From: G963666895 sp963666895
GTDB lineage: Bacteria > Desulfobacterota > Desulfovibrionia > Desulfovibrionales > Desulfovibrionaceae
Assembly: GCA_963666895.2 (NCBI GenBank)
Contig: CAXXNS010000016.1
Location: 186,001 to 250,000 of the forward strand
Length of the DNA: 64,000 nt
Reading direction: 5' to 3'
Part shown: positions 1 through 8,153 of the stretch, in pieces
How positions within the stretch are numbered: the stretch's first letter is position 1
How the letters are laid out: each line of letters begins with the position of its first letter
Made by a program: the position numbers and the translations under genes
Notes under the pieces: model-generated
Database searches by the model: none
Told to the model about the DNA's origin: nothing
The model's input: the letters and a program-made list of their open reading frames with translations, nothing else

Positions 1-300
1 TGCGAGGCCCTGGCCTGCGACGTTTCCGATCCGGGCAAGCCCGAGGGCGTGGCCGACTGGTGGGCCGGGCAGGCATCTGCCTTCCGGGACGACCTGGAGC
101 TGTTCGTCCAGGGGCTCCAGGGCTATCTGCTGGCCGAGCGGCTGGCCATGACCGTGTACCAGGGCGAGTCCAGCCTGCCCGGCCTGCGGCAACGACGCGA
201 GGCCCTGTTCGGCCACCCTCCGGGCACGGGCGGCCTGCACCTGGGCCTGCTGCGAACCCTGGAGGAGCTGGTCTTCCAACTGCGCCACGACAGCGAGTAA
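1..300 (+). CDS. C-terminal end of an unidentified protein (partial)
   Basis: The frame is open from the first base and stops at 298-300, so the 5' part lies outside the window. The visible 99 residues are mostly helical and rich in Leu, Glu and Arg, with no signal peptide, membrane segment or motif that I recognise. A GTG at 49 could start a short protein, but no ribosome binding site precedes it, so I read this as the tail of a longer gene. The G+C-rich codon use matches the downstream genes. No function is assigned. Confidence 0.55.
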   Translation, partial: CEALACDVSDPGKPEGVADWWAGQASAFRDDLELFVQGLQGYLLAERLAMTVYQGESSLPGLRQRREALFGHPPGTGGLHLGLLRTLEELVFQLRHDSE

Positions 301-333
301 TACTCTGGGTTTGTTTTGCCGCGTGACCCCCTG

Positions 334-362
334 TTGCAAGCCGCAATGGAATGGCGTATTTT
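334..362 (+). promoter_or_regulatory. Candidate sigma-70 promoter for the FapA-like gene
   Basis: A TTGCAA -35-like hexamer at 334-339 is followed after 17 bases by TATTTT at 357-362. This A+T-rich island stands out in G+C-rich surroundings and lies 40 bases before the start codon at 402. An 8-bp palindrome, CAACGTTG (377-384), sits where an operator could be. The assignment rests on the pattern only. Confidence 0.4.
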
Positions 363-401
363 GTATAAAGATCGTTCAACGTTGTAACGGCGCGCTCTCA
401 C

Positions 402-2321
402 ATGACGGACCGGAATTCAGGCTCTCCCCCGGATCTGGACGATGCGGACGCCCGCGTCCGCTTCGCCATGTCCGAGGACGGACTCACGCTCGGCATCAGC
501 CGCTACTTCCCGCCCTCCGGCGCGGGCAATGAGCTGACGGCCGAGGCCATCCGCGCCCAGCTCAGGGAAGCCGGGGTGACCATGGACCCCGAGCCCGGGG
601 CCTGCGACAAGATCATCCGCTACCTGAACGAGGGCAGGGAAATCACCAAGACGGCCCTGGTGCGCGGCCGGCCCGCCGTCGACGCCCAGGACGCCTCCCT
701 GACCCCGGAAGGGGACGTCTCCTTCCCGGTCTTTCCCGGCCAGGTCTGCTACCGCCTGTCCCCGGCCGTGAACGCGGCCGAGGGGCTGACCATCGACGGC
801 CGCGTGCTCAAGCCCAGGAAGACCGGCAAGCCCAAGCAGATCAAGGCCAAGGCCGGCGACAACTGCGTCTACGACGCCGGAGCCGGGACCCTGACGGCCG
901 AGGTCTACGGCCAGGCCGGGATCAAGGACGGCCTGGTGTCGGTGCGGCCCCTGCTCTACGTGACCGAGGACGAGACCGCCCTGATGGCCACCATCCACTG
1001 GCGGGACAACCTGGGCCGGAAGATCGAGCTGGACCTGTTCGAGTCCGAGTTCCAGCGCCTGGGCGTGCACCTGGAGCCGGACGAGGAGGCCCTGGACAAG
1101 GCCGTGGCGCAGGCCGAGAAGACCAAGGAGCCCACGCCCGAGGTGGTCCTGGTCCAGGGCAAGAAGCCCGTCCCGGGCAAGGACGGCTGGATCGAGTTCG
1201 TGGTGGAGATGCCCCAGGCCGCGGGCACCATGGACGAGCAGGGCCGCATGGACTGGCGCAACAAGGGCACCCACCCCTCCATCCAGCCCGGCGACACCAT
1301 CGGCCGGGTGCACCCGCCCGAGCCCGGCCAGGGCGGCATCGACATCCACGGCAAGTCCATCCCGCCGGACGAGGGCCGTCCCCTGACGGTCACCCCGGGC
1401 GAGAACGTGGAGCAGGTCGGCGGCGACCTCTTCCGGGCCACGGGCCCGGGCATGGTGGTCTACCAGCGCAAGGTCCTGTCCGTGTCCGACTGCCTGGTGG
1501 TCAAGGACGTGGACGTGTCCTCGGGCAACATCAAGGTGGACACGGGCTCGATCCGGATCAACGGCAGCGTGCAGACCGGGTTCGAGGTCATCTCGCCCAA
1601 CCACGTGGTGGTGGGCGACACGGTGGAGAACGCCCGCATCATGGCCGGGGGCGACGTGGAGGTGAAGAACGGCGTGCTCATGGGCGAGGAAGGCGGCCTG
1701 ATCCGCGCCCGGGGCATGGTCCAGGCCGGGTTCGCCACGGGCGCGCGCATCGAGTGCGGCGGGGACGTGATCCTGGCCGGAGAGGCCTCGCACTGCCACA
1801 TCAAGACCAAGGGCATGCTCCTGGTCACCGGCACCAAGGGCGTGCTCCAGGGCGGCGAGGTGGTGGCGGTCAAGGGCGTGGAGGTGCGCGAGTTGGGCTC
1901 GGACCTGGGCGTCATGACCACGGTCATCATCCCCTGGGACGGCGAGGAGGACCCCGACCTGGCGGCCAAGAAGGCCGAGATCGTGGAGAAGCTGAACAAG
2001 CTCAACGAGATTCTCGGCCCGGGCGAGGACGAGGACATCCTGATGGCGGCCAACACCGAGGAGCAGCACAAGATCGGCCGCATGGTCGACATGCGCGTCA
2101 ACCTGCGCGGGTCCCTGGAATCGGTCAACGCCAAGCTGGCCCGGGAGGCGGCCCGCCGCCGCGACGCCATCCGAAGGGCCCGGGTCAAGGTCCACGGCAC
2201 CATCCAGCCCGGGGTGGTCCTGCGCATCGCGGGCAAGGTCAAGGAATTCACCAAGACCATGGACCGCAGCATGTTCTACTACGATCCGGACAAGCGCGAA
2301 CTGATAACCACCGGGTTCTAG
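402..2321 (+). CDS. FapA / DUF342 family protein
   Basis: 639 residues. The C-terminal half, from about residue 280, has the repetitive Gly/Val-rich beta pattern of the FapA (DUF342) family, with short repeats such as GGDVEVKNGVLMGEEGG and IRINGSVQTG stacking as a right-handed beta helix. A charged helical stretch follows at about 500-590. FapA proteins are linked to flagellar assembly and to activation of polarity or signalling factors. The location is consistent, since fliJ and a MotE-like gene lie just downstream on the other strand. It has no signal peptide or membrane segment, so it is probably cytoplasmic. The ATG at 402 has only a weak ribosome binding site. The exact role in this organism is inference. 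Confidence 0.85.
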   Translation: MTDRNSGSPPDLDDADARVRFAMSEDGLTLGISRYFPPSGAGNELTAEAIRAQLREAGVTMDPEPGACDKIIRYLNEGREITKTALVRGRPAVDAQDASLTPEGDVSFPVFPGQVCYRLSPAVNAAEGLTIDGRVLKPRKTGKPKQIKAKAGDNCVYDAGAGTLTAEVYGQAGIKDGLVSVRPLLYVTEDETALMATIHWRDNLGRKIELDLFESEFQRLGVHLEPDEEALDKAVAQAEKTKEPTPEVVLVQGKKPVPGKDGWIEFVVEMPQAAGTMDEQGRMDWRNKGTHPSIQPGDTIGRVHPPEPGQGGIDIHGKSIPPDEGRPLTVTPGENVEQVGGDLFRATGPGMVVYQRKVLSVSDCLVVKDVDVSSGNIKVDTGSIRINGSVQTGFEVISPNHVVVGDTVENARIMAGGDVEVKNGVLMGEEGGLIRARGMVQAGFATGARIECGGDVILAGEASHCHIKTKGMLLVTGTKGVLQGGEVVAVKGVEVRELGSDLGVMTTVIIPWDGEEDPDLAAKKAEIVEKLNKLNEILGPGEDEDILMAANTEEQHKIGRMVDMRVNLRGSLESVNAKLAREAARRRDAIRRARVKVHGTIQPGVVLRIAGKVKEFTKTMDRSMFYYDPDKRELITTGF

Positions 2322-2328
2322 CCGCGTT

Positions 2329-3069
2329 CTAGTAGGAGACGCGCTCCAAAGTCAGCCCCTTGGCCGGGGCCGAGCCCGGGGCCTTGGTGCGGTCGCGTCC
2401 GGCCAGCAGCCCGGTCACCGCTTCCGGCTCCAGCCTGCCGCGGCCCACGGCCACCAGACAGCCCATCATATTGCGCACCATCTGCTTGAGAAAGCCCGTG
2501 GCCGTAACGCGCCACAGGGTCTCGAACTCCGTGGCCCCGTGGTGGCGGGACAGGTCCAGGACATTGCGGACCGTGGTCTTGACCTCGGCCCCGGTGTTCT
2601 GGAAGGCGGCGAAGTCGTGCTCGCCCAGGAACAGGCGGGCGGCCCGGTCCATGGCCTCCAGGTCAACGGGCCCGCACTGCCAGACAAAGGGGCTGCGCTG
2701 GGGCAGGACAAAGCCGGTCTCGTGCCACAGGGAATAGGCGTAGGTCTTGTCCCGGGCGTGGAACCGGGCGTGGAAGTCGTCGGCCGCGGCCTGGGCGCGG
2801 ATGATGCGGATGTCCACGGGCATGTTGGCGTTGAGGGCCTCGCGCCAGGGGATGTGGGCCTTGTCGTCCGGCACGTCGAAGTGCGCGGTCTGGGCCAGGG
2901 CGTGGACCCCGGCGTCGGTGCGGCCCGAGCCGTGCACACGCACGTCCAGGCCGGTGACGGCCTTGAGGGCCAGCTCCACCATGGCCTGGATGCTGGCCCC
3001 TTTCGGCTGGAGCTGCCAGCCCACGTATTTGGTTCCCAGATAGGCCAGGTCGATGCGGAACCGGGGCAC
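2329..3069 (-). CDS. truA: tRNA pseudouridine(38-40) synthase TruA
   Basis: 246 residues, the usual length for TruA, which converts uridines 38-40 of the tRNA anticodon arm to pseudouridine. The signature GSGRTDAGVHA is present, with the catalytic Asp at about residue 52. The Arg/His-rich core follows and the C-terminal RVTATGFLKQMVRNMMG stretch is typical. It starts 3 bases after the MotE-like gene stops (both minus strand), so it probably ends the fliJ-motE-truA transcript. Convergent with the FapA-like gene, 7 bases away. Confidence 0.96.
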   Translation of the reverse strand: MPRFRIDLAYLGTKYVGWQLQPKGASIQAMVELALKAVTGLDVRVHGSGRTDAGVHALAQTAHFDVPDDKAHIPWREALNANMPVDIRIIRAQAAADDFHARFHARDKTYAYSLWHETGFVLPQRSPFVWQCGPVDLEAMDRAARLFLGEHDFAAFQNTGAEVKTTVRNVLDLSRHHGATEFETLWRVTATGFLKQMVRNMMGCLVAVGRGRLEPEAVTGLLAGRDRTKAPGSAPAKGLTLERVSY

Positions 3070-3071
3070 GG

Positions 3072-3746
3072 CTACTGCTCGCCAAAGGGGATCTGCATCT
3101 TGGTCAGCATCTCCGAGAGCTTGGCCGCCTTGACCGGCTCCACGTTGGTCAGGATCTCGCCGGCCTGGCGTCCCTTCATGCCCGCCAGAATCTTGACGGC
3201 CAGTTCGGGCTGCAGGGTCTCCAGCACCGCGGCCGCCTGTTTGGCCTTCATGTTGGAATACACGTCCACGAGATGCTTGACTTTCTCGTCCTGGACAGCC
3301 TCGGCGTTCTTGAGCATCTCGTCCAGCTGGGCCTGCAGCTTCTCCATGTCCTTGATCTTGGCGTCCAGGTCCGCCTCCAGGGCCCGGAGGGAGCGCTCCT
3401 TGGCGTCCAGCTCCTGCTCGCGCTTCTTGAGCGCGGCCCAGTCGGCCGGGGCCATGTTCTCGGGGATCTCCTCCACGGCCACGTCCCCACCCTCTGCCTG
3501 GGCGTCGGAGGCATTGTCGGAAGCGGCCGGGTCCTCGGATTGCCCGTTGCTGCCGGCGTCCTGGGCCAGGGCCTCGGGCACGGCCACGGACTCGGCCACG
3601 CTCTGGGCCATGGAATCCTGACGGTCCGGTGACGGTCCGCCCAGCCCGACCAGGCCGAGCACGGCCAGCTTCAAAAGGGCCAGGGCCATGAGGCCCAGCA
3701 GAACCCTAGAAATCCTTGCGCCCGTGGCGAATCGCGGCCATTTCAT
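3072..3746 (-). CDS. MotE-like protein (MgtE N-terminal-type domain)
   Basis: About 224 residues. One hydrophobic segment near the N-terminus (about residues 12-36) is followed by an acidic Ala-rich linker. Next comes a long coiled coil (KKREQELDAKERSL onward) and a C-terminal MgtE-N-like helical domain of about 60 residues (VYSNMKAKQAAAVLETLQPE). This is the layout of MotE, the periplasmic chaperone/stator partner of flagellar motors. I choose the ATG at 3746 because AAGGAA lies 5 bases upstream; the more upstream ATG at 3782 has no well-spaced site. The gene overlaps the end of fliJ by 41 bases, suggesting coupled translation. Confidence 0.75.
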   Translation of the reverse strand: MKWPRFATGARISRVLLGLMALALLKLAVLGLVGLGGPSPDRQDSMAQSVAESVAVPEALAQDAGSNGQSEDPAASDNASDAQAEGGDVAVEEIPENMAPADWAALKKREQELDAKERSLRALEADLDAKIKDMEKLQAQLDEMLKNAEAVQDEKVKHLVDVYSNMKAKQAAAVLETLQPELAVKILAGMKGRQAGEILTNVEPVKAAKLSEMLTKMQIPFGEQ

Positions 3747-4158
3747 CGAATTCCTTTTGTTCCTTGAGGCTTTCTTCTTCATGGTGCTGCGCGGCCTGTT
3801 TTTCCTTGAGCTTCTCCATGACCTTGCGGTCCTTGGACCGCTGAACCGCTTCCTGGCGGCGTTTTTGCAAGTTCAGGGCCAAGCGGCCCAGCACTTCCCG
3901 GGCCCGGGCCAGGTCCTGGGTCAGGGCGTCCCGGTACTGCCGCCACAGCCAGACCTCGTTTTCGCCCACCGGCCCGCCGTCCTCGGGCTCGAATCCGCGC
4001 TCCACGTGCTCCCTGAGCCGGGTCTCGGTCTGGCGCACCACCTCCTCCTGCCGGTCGTGCTCCTCCTTGGCCCGGGCCAGGACCAGGGCGGCCTGGTCCT
4101 CCAGCGAACGCCGGTAGTCCAGGACCTTTTCCAGGCGGAAGGTGAAGGGCTTGGGCAC
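3706..4158 (-). CDS. fliJ: Flagellar export protein FliJ
   Basis: 150 residues, almost entirely charged alpha helix. It opens with FTFRLEKVLDYRRSLED, the typical FliJ start, and runs as an antiparallel coiled coil. FliJ is the soluble stalk-like component of the flagellar type III export ATPase complex. It lies upstream of, and overlaps, the MotE-like gene, an arrangement known from flagellar operons. fliI and other export genes are not in this window, so this cluster is separate from the main flagellar locus or follows it to the right on the minus strand. Confidence 0.88.
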   Translation of the reverse strand: MPKPFTFRLEKVLDYRRSLEDQAALVLARAKEEHDRQEEVVRQTETRLREHVERGFEPEDGGPVGENEVWLWRQYRDALTQDLARAREVLGRLALNLQKRRQEAVQRSKDRKVMEKLKEKQAAQHHEEESLKEQKEFDEMAAIRHGRKDF

Positions 4159-4170
4159 AGAGGCTCCTTA

Positions 4171-4350
4171 TCAGGCCACGGCCACCGGACCGGCCAGCCC
4201 GCAGTACCCGTCCTGGTCCGACCCGGTCTTGTCCGGGTCCGCCCAGCGCCACATCATGCAGCCCGAGCCCAGGCAGAACTTCATCTTGTCGTCATGGGTC
4301 TTGAGCAGGGGACAGTTCTTGAACTTGGCTTCGGATTCCTTGGTTTTCAC
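4171..4350 (-). CDS. Small Cys-containing protein, possible metal site
   Basis: 59 residues with Cys in FKNCPLLK, KFCLGSGCMMW and GYCGLAG, a spacing that suggests a small zinc or iron-sulfur knuckle. I choose the GTG at 4350 because a GGAGG lies 5 bases upstream (on the minus strand); longer versions from 4362 or 4383 lack a site. It lies 12 bases upstream of fliJ on the same strand and may be cotranscribed with it. I do not recognise a named family. Confidence 0.6.
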   Translation of the reverse strand: MKTKESEAKFKNCPLLKTHDDKMKFCLGSGCMMWRWADPDKTGSDQDGYCGLAGPVAVA

Positions 4351-4450
4351 TATTACCTCCATCGGTTCCGCGTTCAGGGGCACGCATCATACGCGCATGG
4401 TTCGGTTCTATAAGCCTCAGGATATTTTGGCAAGTTACCATGGAATTACA

Positions 4451-4573
4451 CAGGCCGTTCAAAAACCGCGAGGACAAGGCGCAAGAAAAATTCAAGGCCG
4501 ACGCGTATTCCACATACGCGAGGGTTTGGATTTTTCGCGGCAACGCAGTCATCGCGGGAATTTCAACGGCCTG
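4451..4573. repeat. Palindromic intergenic repeat, copy 1
   Basis: A 123-base imperfect inverted repeat bounded by CAGGCCGTT and AACGGCCTG. It carries an inner hairpin CGCGTA/TACGCG around 4503-4519 and inner arms such as GCGCAAGAAAAATTC against GGATTTTTCGCGG. A diverged relative lies at 24587-24710 with the same ends and the same inner layout. The element overlaps the last 8 codons of dinB. It resembles long hairpin repeats scattered in deltaproteobacterial chromosomes; its function is unknown. Confidence 0.75.
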
Positions 4574-5838
4574 TCCCGGGTCTCCCCCCAGGTCTCCTGC
4601 CGCCGGTCCTGACGGTCCAGCAATTCGCCGCGCACCAGGGCCGAACGGCCGAACCGGCCGCGCACCGCGTCCATGGCCTTGTCCACGGCCGCCCTGTCCT
4701 TGCCGTCCCTGCCCTTGCCGACCTTGTCCCTGGCGGGCTCCTCTCCGTCCGTTCCGTCGGGCGTATAGCCCAACCCGGGCAGGAACAGGTGGAGCTGGTC
4801 CGGGCCCGGGTCCTCGAACCTGGACACGCCCACCCCGATGAGCCGCAGGGGCTGTTTGGGGTTGAGCTGGTCCAGCAGGGAGCAGGCGGTCTCGAAGATG
4901 GTCCGGGTGTCGCAGACCGGCTCGTCCAGGGTCCGGCTGCGCGTCACCTGCCGGAAGTCCGCGAACTTGGCCTTGAGCGTCACGGTGCGCCCGGCCTGGC
5001 CGTGCCGCCGCAAATCCTCGCCCACCCGCTCGGACTGCCGCAGCAGCCAGTGGATCAGCTCCTCGCGGTCCAGGGTGTCGCGGTCAAACGTGTTCTCCGC
5101 GCTGGAGGACTTGGCCGGTGTGTGCGGGACCACCGGGCTGGGGTCCTTGCCCTGGGCCCGCTCGTACAGGGCCGCGCCCCACTTGCCCAGCCGCTCGGTC
5201 CAGAAGGACTCGGGGTGGCGCAGCAGGTCCGCGGCAAAGCGCACCCCGAGCCCGCGCAGGGTTTCCAGGGCCCTGGGGCCCACGCCCGGGATGTCGCCCA
5301 CGGGCAGGGTTTCCAAAAATCCGGCCACCTCGTCCGGCCGGATGATGAACAGCCCGTCCGGCTTGTCGCGGTCCGAGGCGATCTTGGCCAGGAAGCGCAC
5401 CGGGGCCGCGCCCACCGAGCAGGTCAGGCCCGTGACCTCCCGCACTTTGGCCTTGAGCGTGGCGCACAGCTGCTCCACCGGCCCGAACAGCCGCTCCAGG
5501 CCCGTGGCGTCCAGGTAGGCCTCGTCCACGCTGGCCTGCTCCACCACGGGCGAAAAGGTGCGCAGCACGTCCATGACCTGGTGGGAGAGTTCCTTGTAGC
5601 GGCCCATGCGGCCGGGCAGGAAGATGCCGTGCGGGCAGAGGCGGCGGGCCGTGACCGCGGGCATGGCCGAGCGCACGCCGTACTTGCGGATCTCGTAGGA
5701 CGCGGCCGAGATGACCCCCCGGTCGCTGGTGCCGCCCACGGCCACGGGCTTGCCCTTGAGCTCCGGGTTGTCCAGGACCTCCACGGACGCGAAAAAGGCG
5801 TCCATGTCCACGTGCAGTATCCAGCCTTGCCCGGGCAT
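4549..5838 (-). CDS. dinB: DNA polymerase IV (Y family)
   Basis: 429 residues. The Y-family catalytic signatures are HVDMDAFFASVE (Asp11, Asp13, steric-gate Phe16) and SVDEAYLD (Asp105, Glu106). A little-finger region follows around 245-350. The enzyme performs error-prone translesion synthesis. The ATG at 5838 lies 8 bases after the cobyrinate synthase stop, so the two are probably cotranscribed; the reading frame stays open far upstream but only as a shadow of that gene. After about residue 365 the C-terminus is a charged low-complexity tail, and the last codons read into a palindromic repeat (4451-4573). No clear beta-clamp motif is visible in that tail. Confidence 0.94.
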   Translation of the reverse strand: MPGQGWILHVDMDAFFASVEVLDNPELKGKPVAVGGTSDRGVISAASYEIRKYGVRSAMPAVTARRLCPHGIFLPGRMGRYKELSHQVMDVLRTFSPVVEQASVDEAYLDATGLERLFGPVEQLCATLKAKVREVTGLTCSVGAAPVRFLAKIASDRDKPDGLFIIRPDEVAGFLETLPVGDIPGVGPRALETLRGLGVRFAADLLRHPESFWTERLGKWGAALYERAQGKDPSPVVPHTPAKSSSAENTFDRDTLDREELIHWLLRQSERVGEDLRRHGQAGRTVTLKAKFADFRQVTRSRTLDEPVCDTRTIFETACSLLDQLNPKQPLRLIGVGVSRFEDPGPDQLHLFLPGLGYTPDGTDGEEPARDKVGKGRDGKDRAAVDKAMDAVRGRFGRSALVRGELLDRQDRRQETWGETRDRPLKFPR

Positions 5839-5846
5839 GGCCCGGC

Positions 5847-7241
5847 CTAGCCCTGCATGGCCCGGACGAAATTGGCGGCCGCTTCGGGGTTGGAGCCGAA
5901 GTGCAGGTGCACGTAGCTGCCCAGCACTCCGCCCTTTTGCCAGCCCGTGGTTTCCAGGACCCGGTCGTCCCGGCCCGTGACCCGGTACACGGGCCTGGCC
6001 TTGGCGGGCTGGGCGGCCAGCCGGGAATAGTGGAACTCGTGGCCGCGCAGGGTGGTCCCGGCCGGACCGAGCAGGGTGTCGGCCCGGGTCTCTACCTTGC
6101 GGTAGCCCAGGGCCACGAACCGCCCGCCCATCTCGGCGCCCACGTCGAACACCCCGGCCATGGAATACCAGCGGCCCGCCCGGTCGGCCAACGCGCGCAT
6201 GAGGTACATGAACCCGCCGCATTCCGCGTACACCGGACGGCCCGAGCGGGCGAAGTCCAGCACCTGCCCGCGCAGCCCGGCGTTGGCCTCCAGGGCCTCG
6301 GCGTGCAGCTCGGGATACCCGCCCGGAAAGTAGAGCCCGTCCAGGCCGTCGGGCAGGGCGCGGTCCGCCAGCGGGGAGAAGAACACGATCTCGGCCCCGG
6401 CCGCGCGCAACAGGCGAAGGTTCTCGGGATACAGGAAGCAGAAAGCCTGGTCCCGGGCCACGCCCAGGCGGACAAGGGGCGCGGGCGCGGGTTCGGACGC
6501 GGGCGGGTCCACGGCCACCCTGTCCAGCCCGGCCAGGAGCCCGTCCAGGTCCAGGTGGGCCTCCACCCAGTCGGCCAGCCCGTGGTACACGCCCTCCCCG
6601 CCAGCCTTCCCGGCGCCCTCTTCGGCCGTATGCAGGCCCAAATGGCGGCTGGGCAGCCTGATGGACTCCTGCCGGGGCAGCAGGCCCAGCAAAGGCGCGT
6701 CCACCTGGGACAGGGCCTGGCGCAGCAGGTCGGCATGGTTGTCCGAAGCCACGTTGTTCAGGATCACCCCGGCCATTTTCAGGTCGGGGTCGAACTCCGC
6801 GTAGCCCTTGACCAGGGCCGCGGCCGAGCGGGCCAGGGACGAGGCGTCGGCCACCAGGACCACGGGCAGGCCCAGGGTCTTGGCCAGGTGGGCGCTGGAG
6901 CCCTGCTCGTCCAGCCCGGACACGCCGTCGAACAACCCCATGACCCCTTCGACCACGACAACATCCCCGCTCGCGGCGTGGCGGGCGAACAGGGAACGCA
7001 CCGCATCCCGGGACAGCATCCAGGTGTCCAGGTTGTGGCTCTCGATGGAAGGGGAGGCGGCTCTGGCCCCAAGCGAAGCGGCTCTGGCGTGGTGGCCCGG
7101 ATCGATGAAGTCGGGACCGGCCTTGAAGGGTTGGACGGCCAGGCCCCGGCGGGCAAACGCGGCCATCAGCCCCAGGGACACCGAGGTCTTGCCGCATCCG
7201 CTCTTGGTGCCGGCCACCAGAAAGGCCGGGACGTGGGGCAT
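5847..7241 (-). CDS. cbiA: Cobyrinate a,c-diamide synthase (CobB/CbiA)
   Basis: 464 residues. The N-terminal ATP-binding domain has the P-loop GTKSGCGKTS (about 11-20) and the stretch GPDFIDPGHH. The C-terminal class I glutamine amidotransferase domain carries the nucleophile Cys in RPVYAECGGFMYL. The enzyme amidates the a and c side chains of cobyrinate using glutamine and ATP in corrinoid (vitamin B12) synthesis. The start at 7241 is supported by GGAGGAAAC immediately upstream. No other cobalamin gene and no visible B12 riboswitch lies nearby. It sits between a TPR gene and dinB, all on the minus strand. Confidence 0.95.
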   Translation of the reverse strand: MPHVPAFLVAGTKSGCGKTSVSLGLMAAFARRGLAVQPFKAGPDFIDPGHHARAASLGARAASPSIESHNLDTWMLSRDAVRSLFARHAASGDVVVVEGVMGLFDGVSGLDEQGSSAHLAKTLGLPVVLVADASSLARSAAALVKGYAEFDPDLKMAGVILNNVASDNHADLLRQALSQVDAPLLGLLPRQESIRLPSRHLGLHTAEEGAGKAGGEGVYHGLADWVEAHLDLDGLLAGLDRVAVDPPASEPAPAPLVRLGVARDQAFCFLYPENLRLLRAAGAEIVFFSPLADRALPDGLDGLYFPGGYPELHAEALEANAGLRGQVLDFARSGRPVYAECGGFMYLMRALADRAGRWYSMAGVFDVGAEMGGRFVALGYRKVETRADTLLGPAGTTLRGHEFHYSRLAAQPAKARPVYRVTGRDDRVLETTGWQKGGVLGSYVHLHFGSNPEAAANFVRAMQG

Positions 7242-7267
7242 GTTTCCTCCGGATCGGTCCGGGCGCT

Positions 7268-8029
7268 CTAGCCCCTCTTCTTGTTCAAAAAGGCCAGGAA
7301 GGTCTTGGCCTCCTCGTGGTCCGGGGCCATTTCCAGGCACTTCTTCAGGCTGTCCATGGCCGGGTCGATCTTGCCGTCCTCGTACAGGGCCCGGGCCAGG
7401 TTGTAATGCAGGTTCTCGTCGTGCTTGGTCATGTCCAGGGCGCGGCGGTAGTACTCGGCCGCCTCCTTGTTCATGCCCTTCTTGCGCAGGTTGATGCCGA
7501 ACTCGTTGAACAGATGCTTGTGCTCGGCCTGGAACGCGGCGTCGATGCCCACCACGCGGTTGAACACCTCGCGCGCCTTGTTGTCGTCCCCGCGCTCCAT
7601 GTAGCACAGGCCGATGCCGAAGTTGGCCCGCACGTTGGACTCGTCCACGGCCAGGGCCTTGGAAAACTCGAACTCCGCGGTGAAGGTCTCGCCGCGGCGG
7701 CGGAACTTCTCGCCCCGGGCCACGGCCTTCTGCACCTCGCGCAGCCGGGGTAGGACTTCCTTCTGGTAGATGCCCGGCTCGGGCAGATAGTCGGCCAGGA
7801 GCTCGTCACGGGTGACGCGGGTCCTGGGCCCCACGGGAACCCATTCGTCGGACAGCATCTGGAGTTCCACGACGCCGTCGTCCATTTCCTCGGCATAGTA
7901 ATTGACGGCCTGGTCCACCCGGCGCGCCGTGGTCCCGGTGCCGATCTTCTGCGTCCGGGTGGTGGAGAAGACCCCCTTGATCCGGCCGGGGTCCGGCTGG
8001 GCCCCGGCGTCCTTGTTTCCTGTCGGCAT
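7268..8029 (-). CDS. TPR-repeat protein
   Basis: 253 residues. The C-terminal half (about 115-245) contains three to four TPR units, for example ALAVDESNVRANFGIGLCYM and YRRALDMTKHDENLHYNLA. The N-terminal part has no signal peptide and opens with a Gly/Thr-rich segment. The ATG at 8029 is preceded by AGGGGGGACGA. TPR proteins act as protein-protein scaffolds, and nothing here identifies the partner. Similar TPR proteins are common next to signalling genes in Desulfovibrio-type genomes. It is 26 bases upstream of the cobyrinate synthase. Confidence 0.75.
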   Translation of the reverse strand: MPTGNKDAGAQPDPGRIKGVFSTTRTQKIGTGTTARRVDQAVNYYAEEMDDGVVELQMLSDEWVPVGPRTRVTRDELLADYLPEPGIYQKEVLPRLREVQKAVARGEKFRRRGETFTAEFEFSKALAVDESNVRANFGIGLCYMERGDDNKAREVFNRVVGIDAAFQAEHKHLFNEFGINLRKKGMNKEAAEYYRRALDMTKHDENLHYNLARALYEDGKIDPAMDSLKKCLEMAPDHEEAKTFLAFLNKKRG

Positions 8030-8153
8030 TCGTCCCCCCTTCAAAACTGGTCGGCCGCGCCTGCAGGAGCGTGGCCTTCCGATGAACATGGAGGGGCTAG
8101 AATACCCGGTTTGCTCCGGCAAGGGAAGCCCGGGAATGGGGTTGGGACGGGGA

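Noticed and set aside
5839..7197. N-terminal extension of the dinB frame to 882 residues
   Set aside because: The extra part is Arg/Gly/Pro-rich and lies over the cobyrinate synthase in another frame. DinB begins at ATG 5838.
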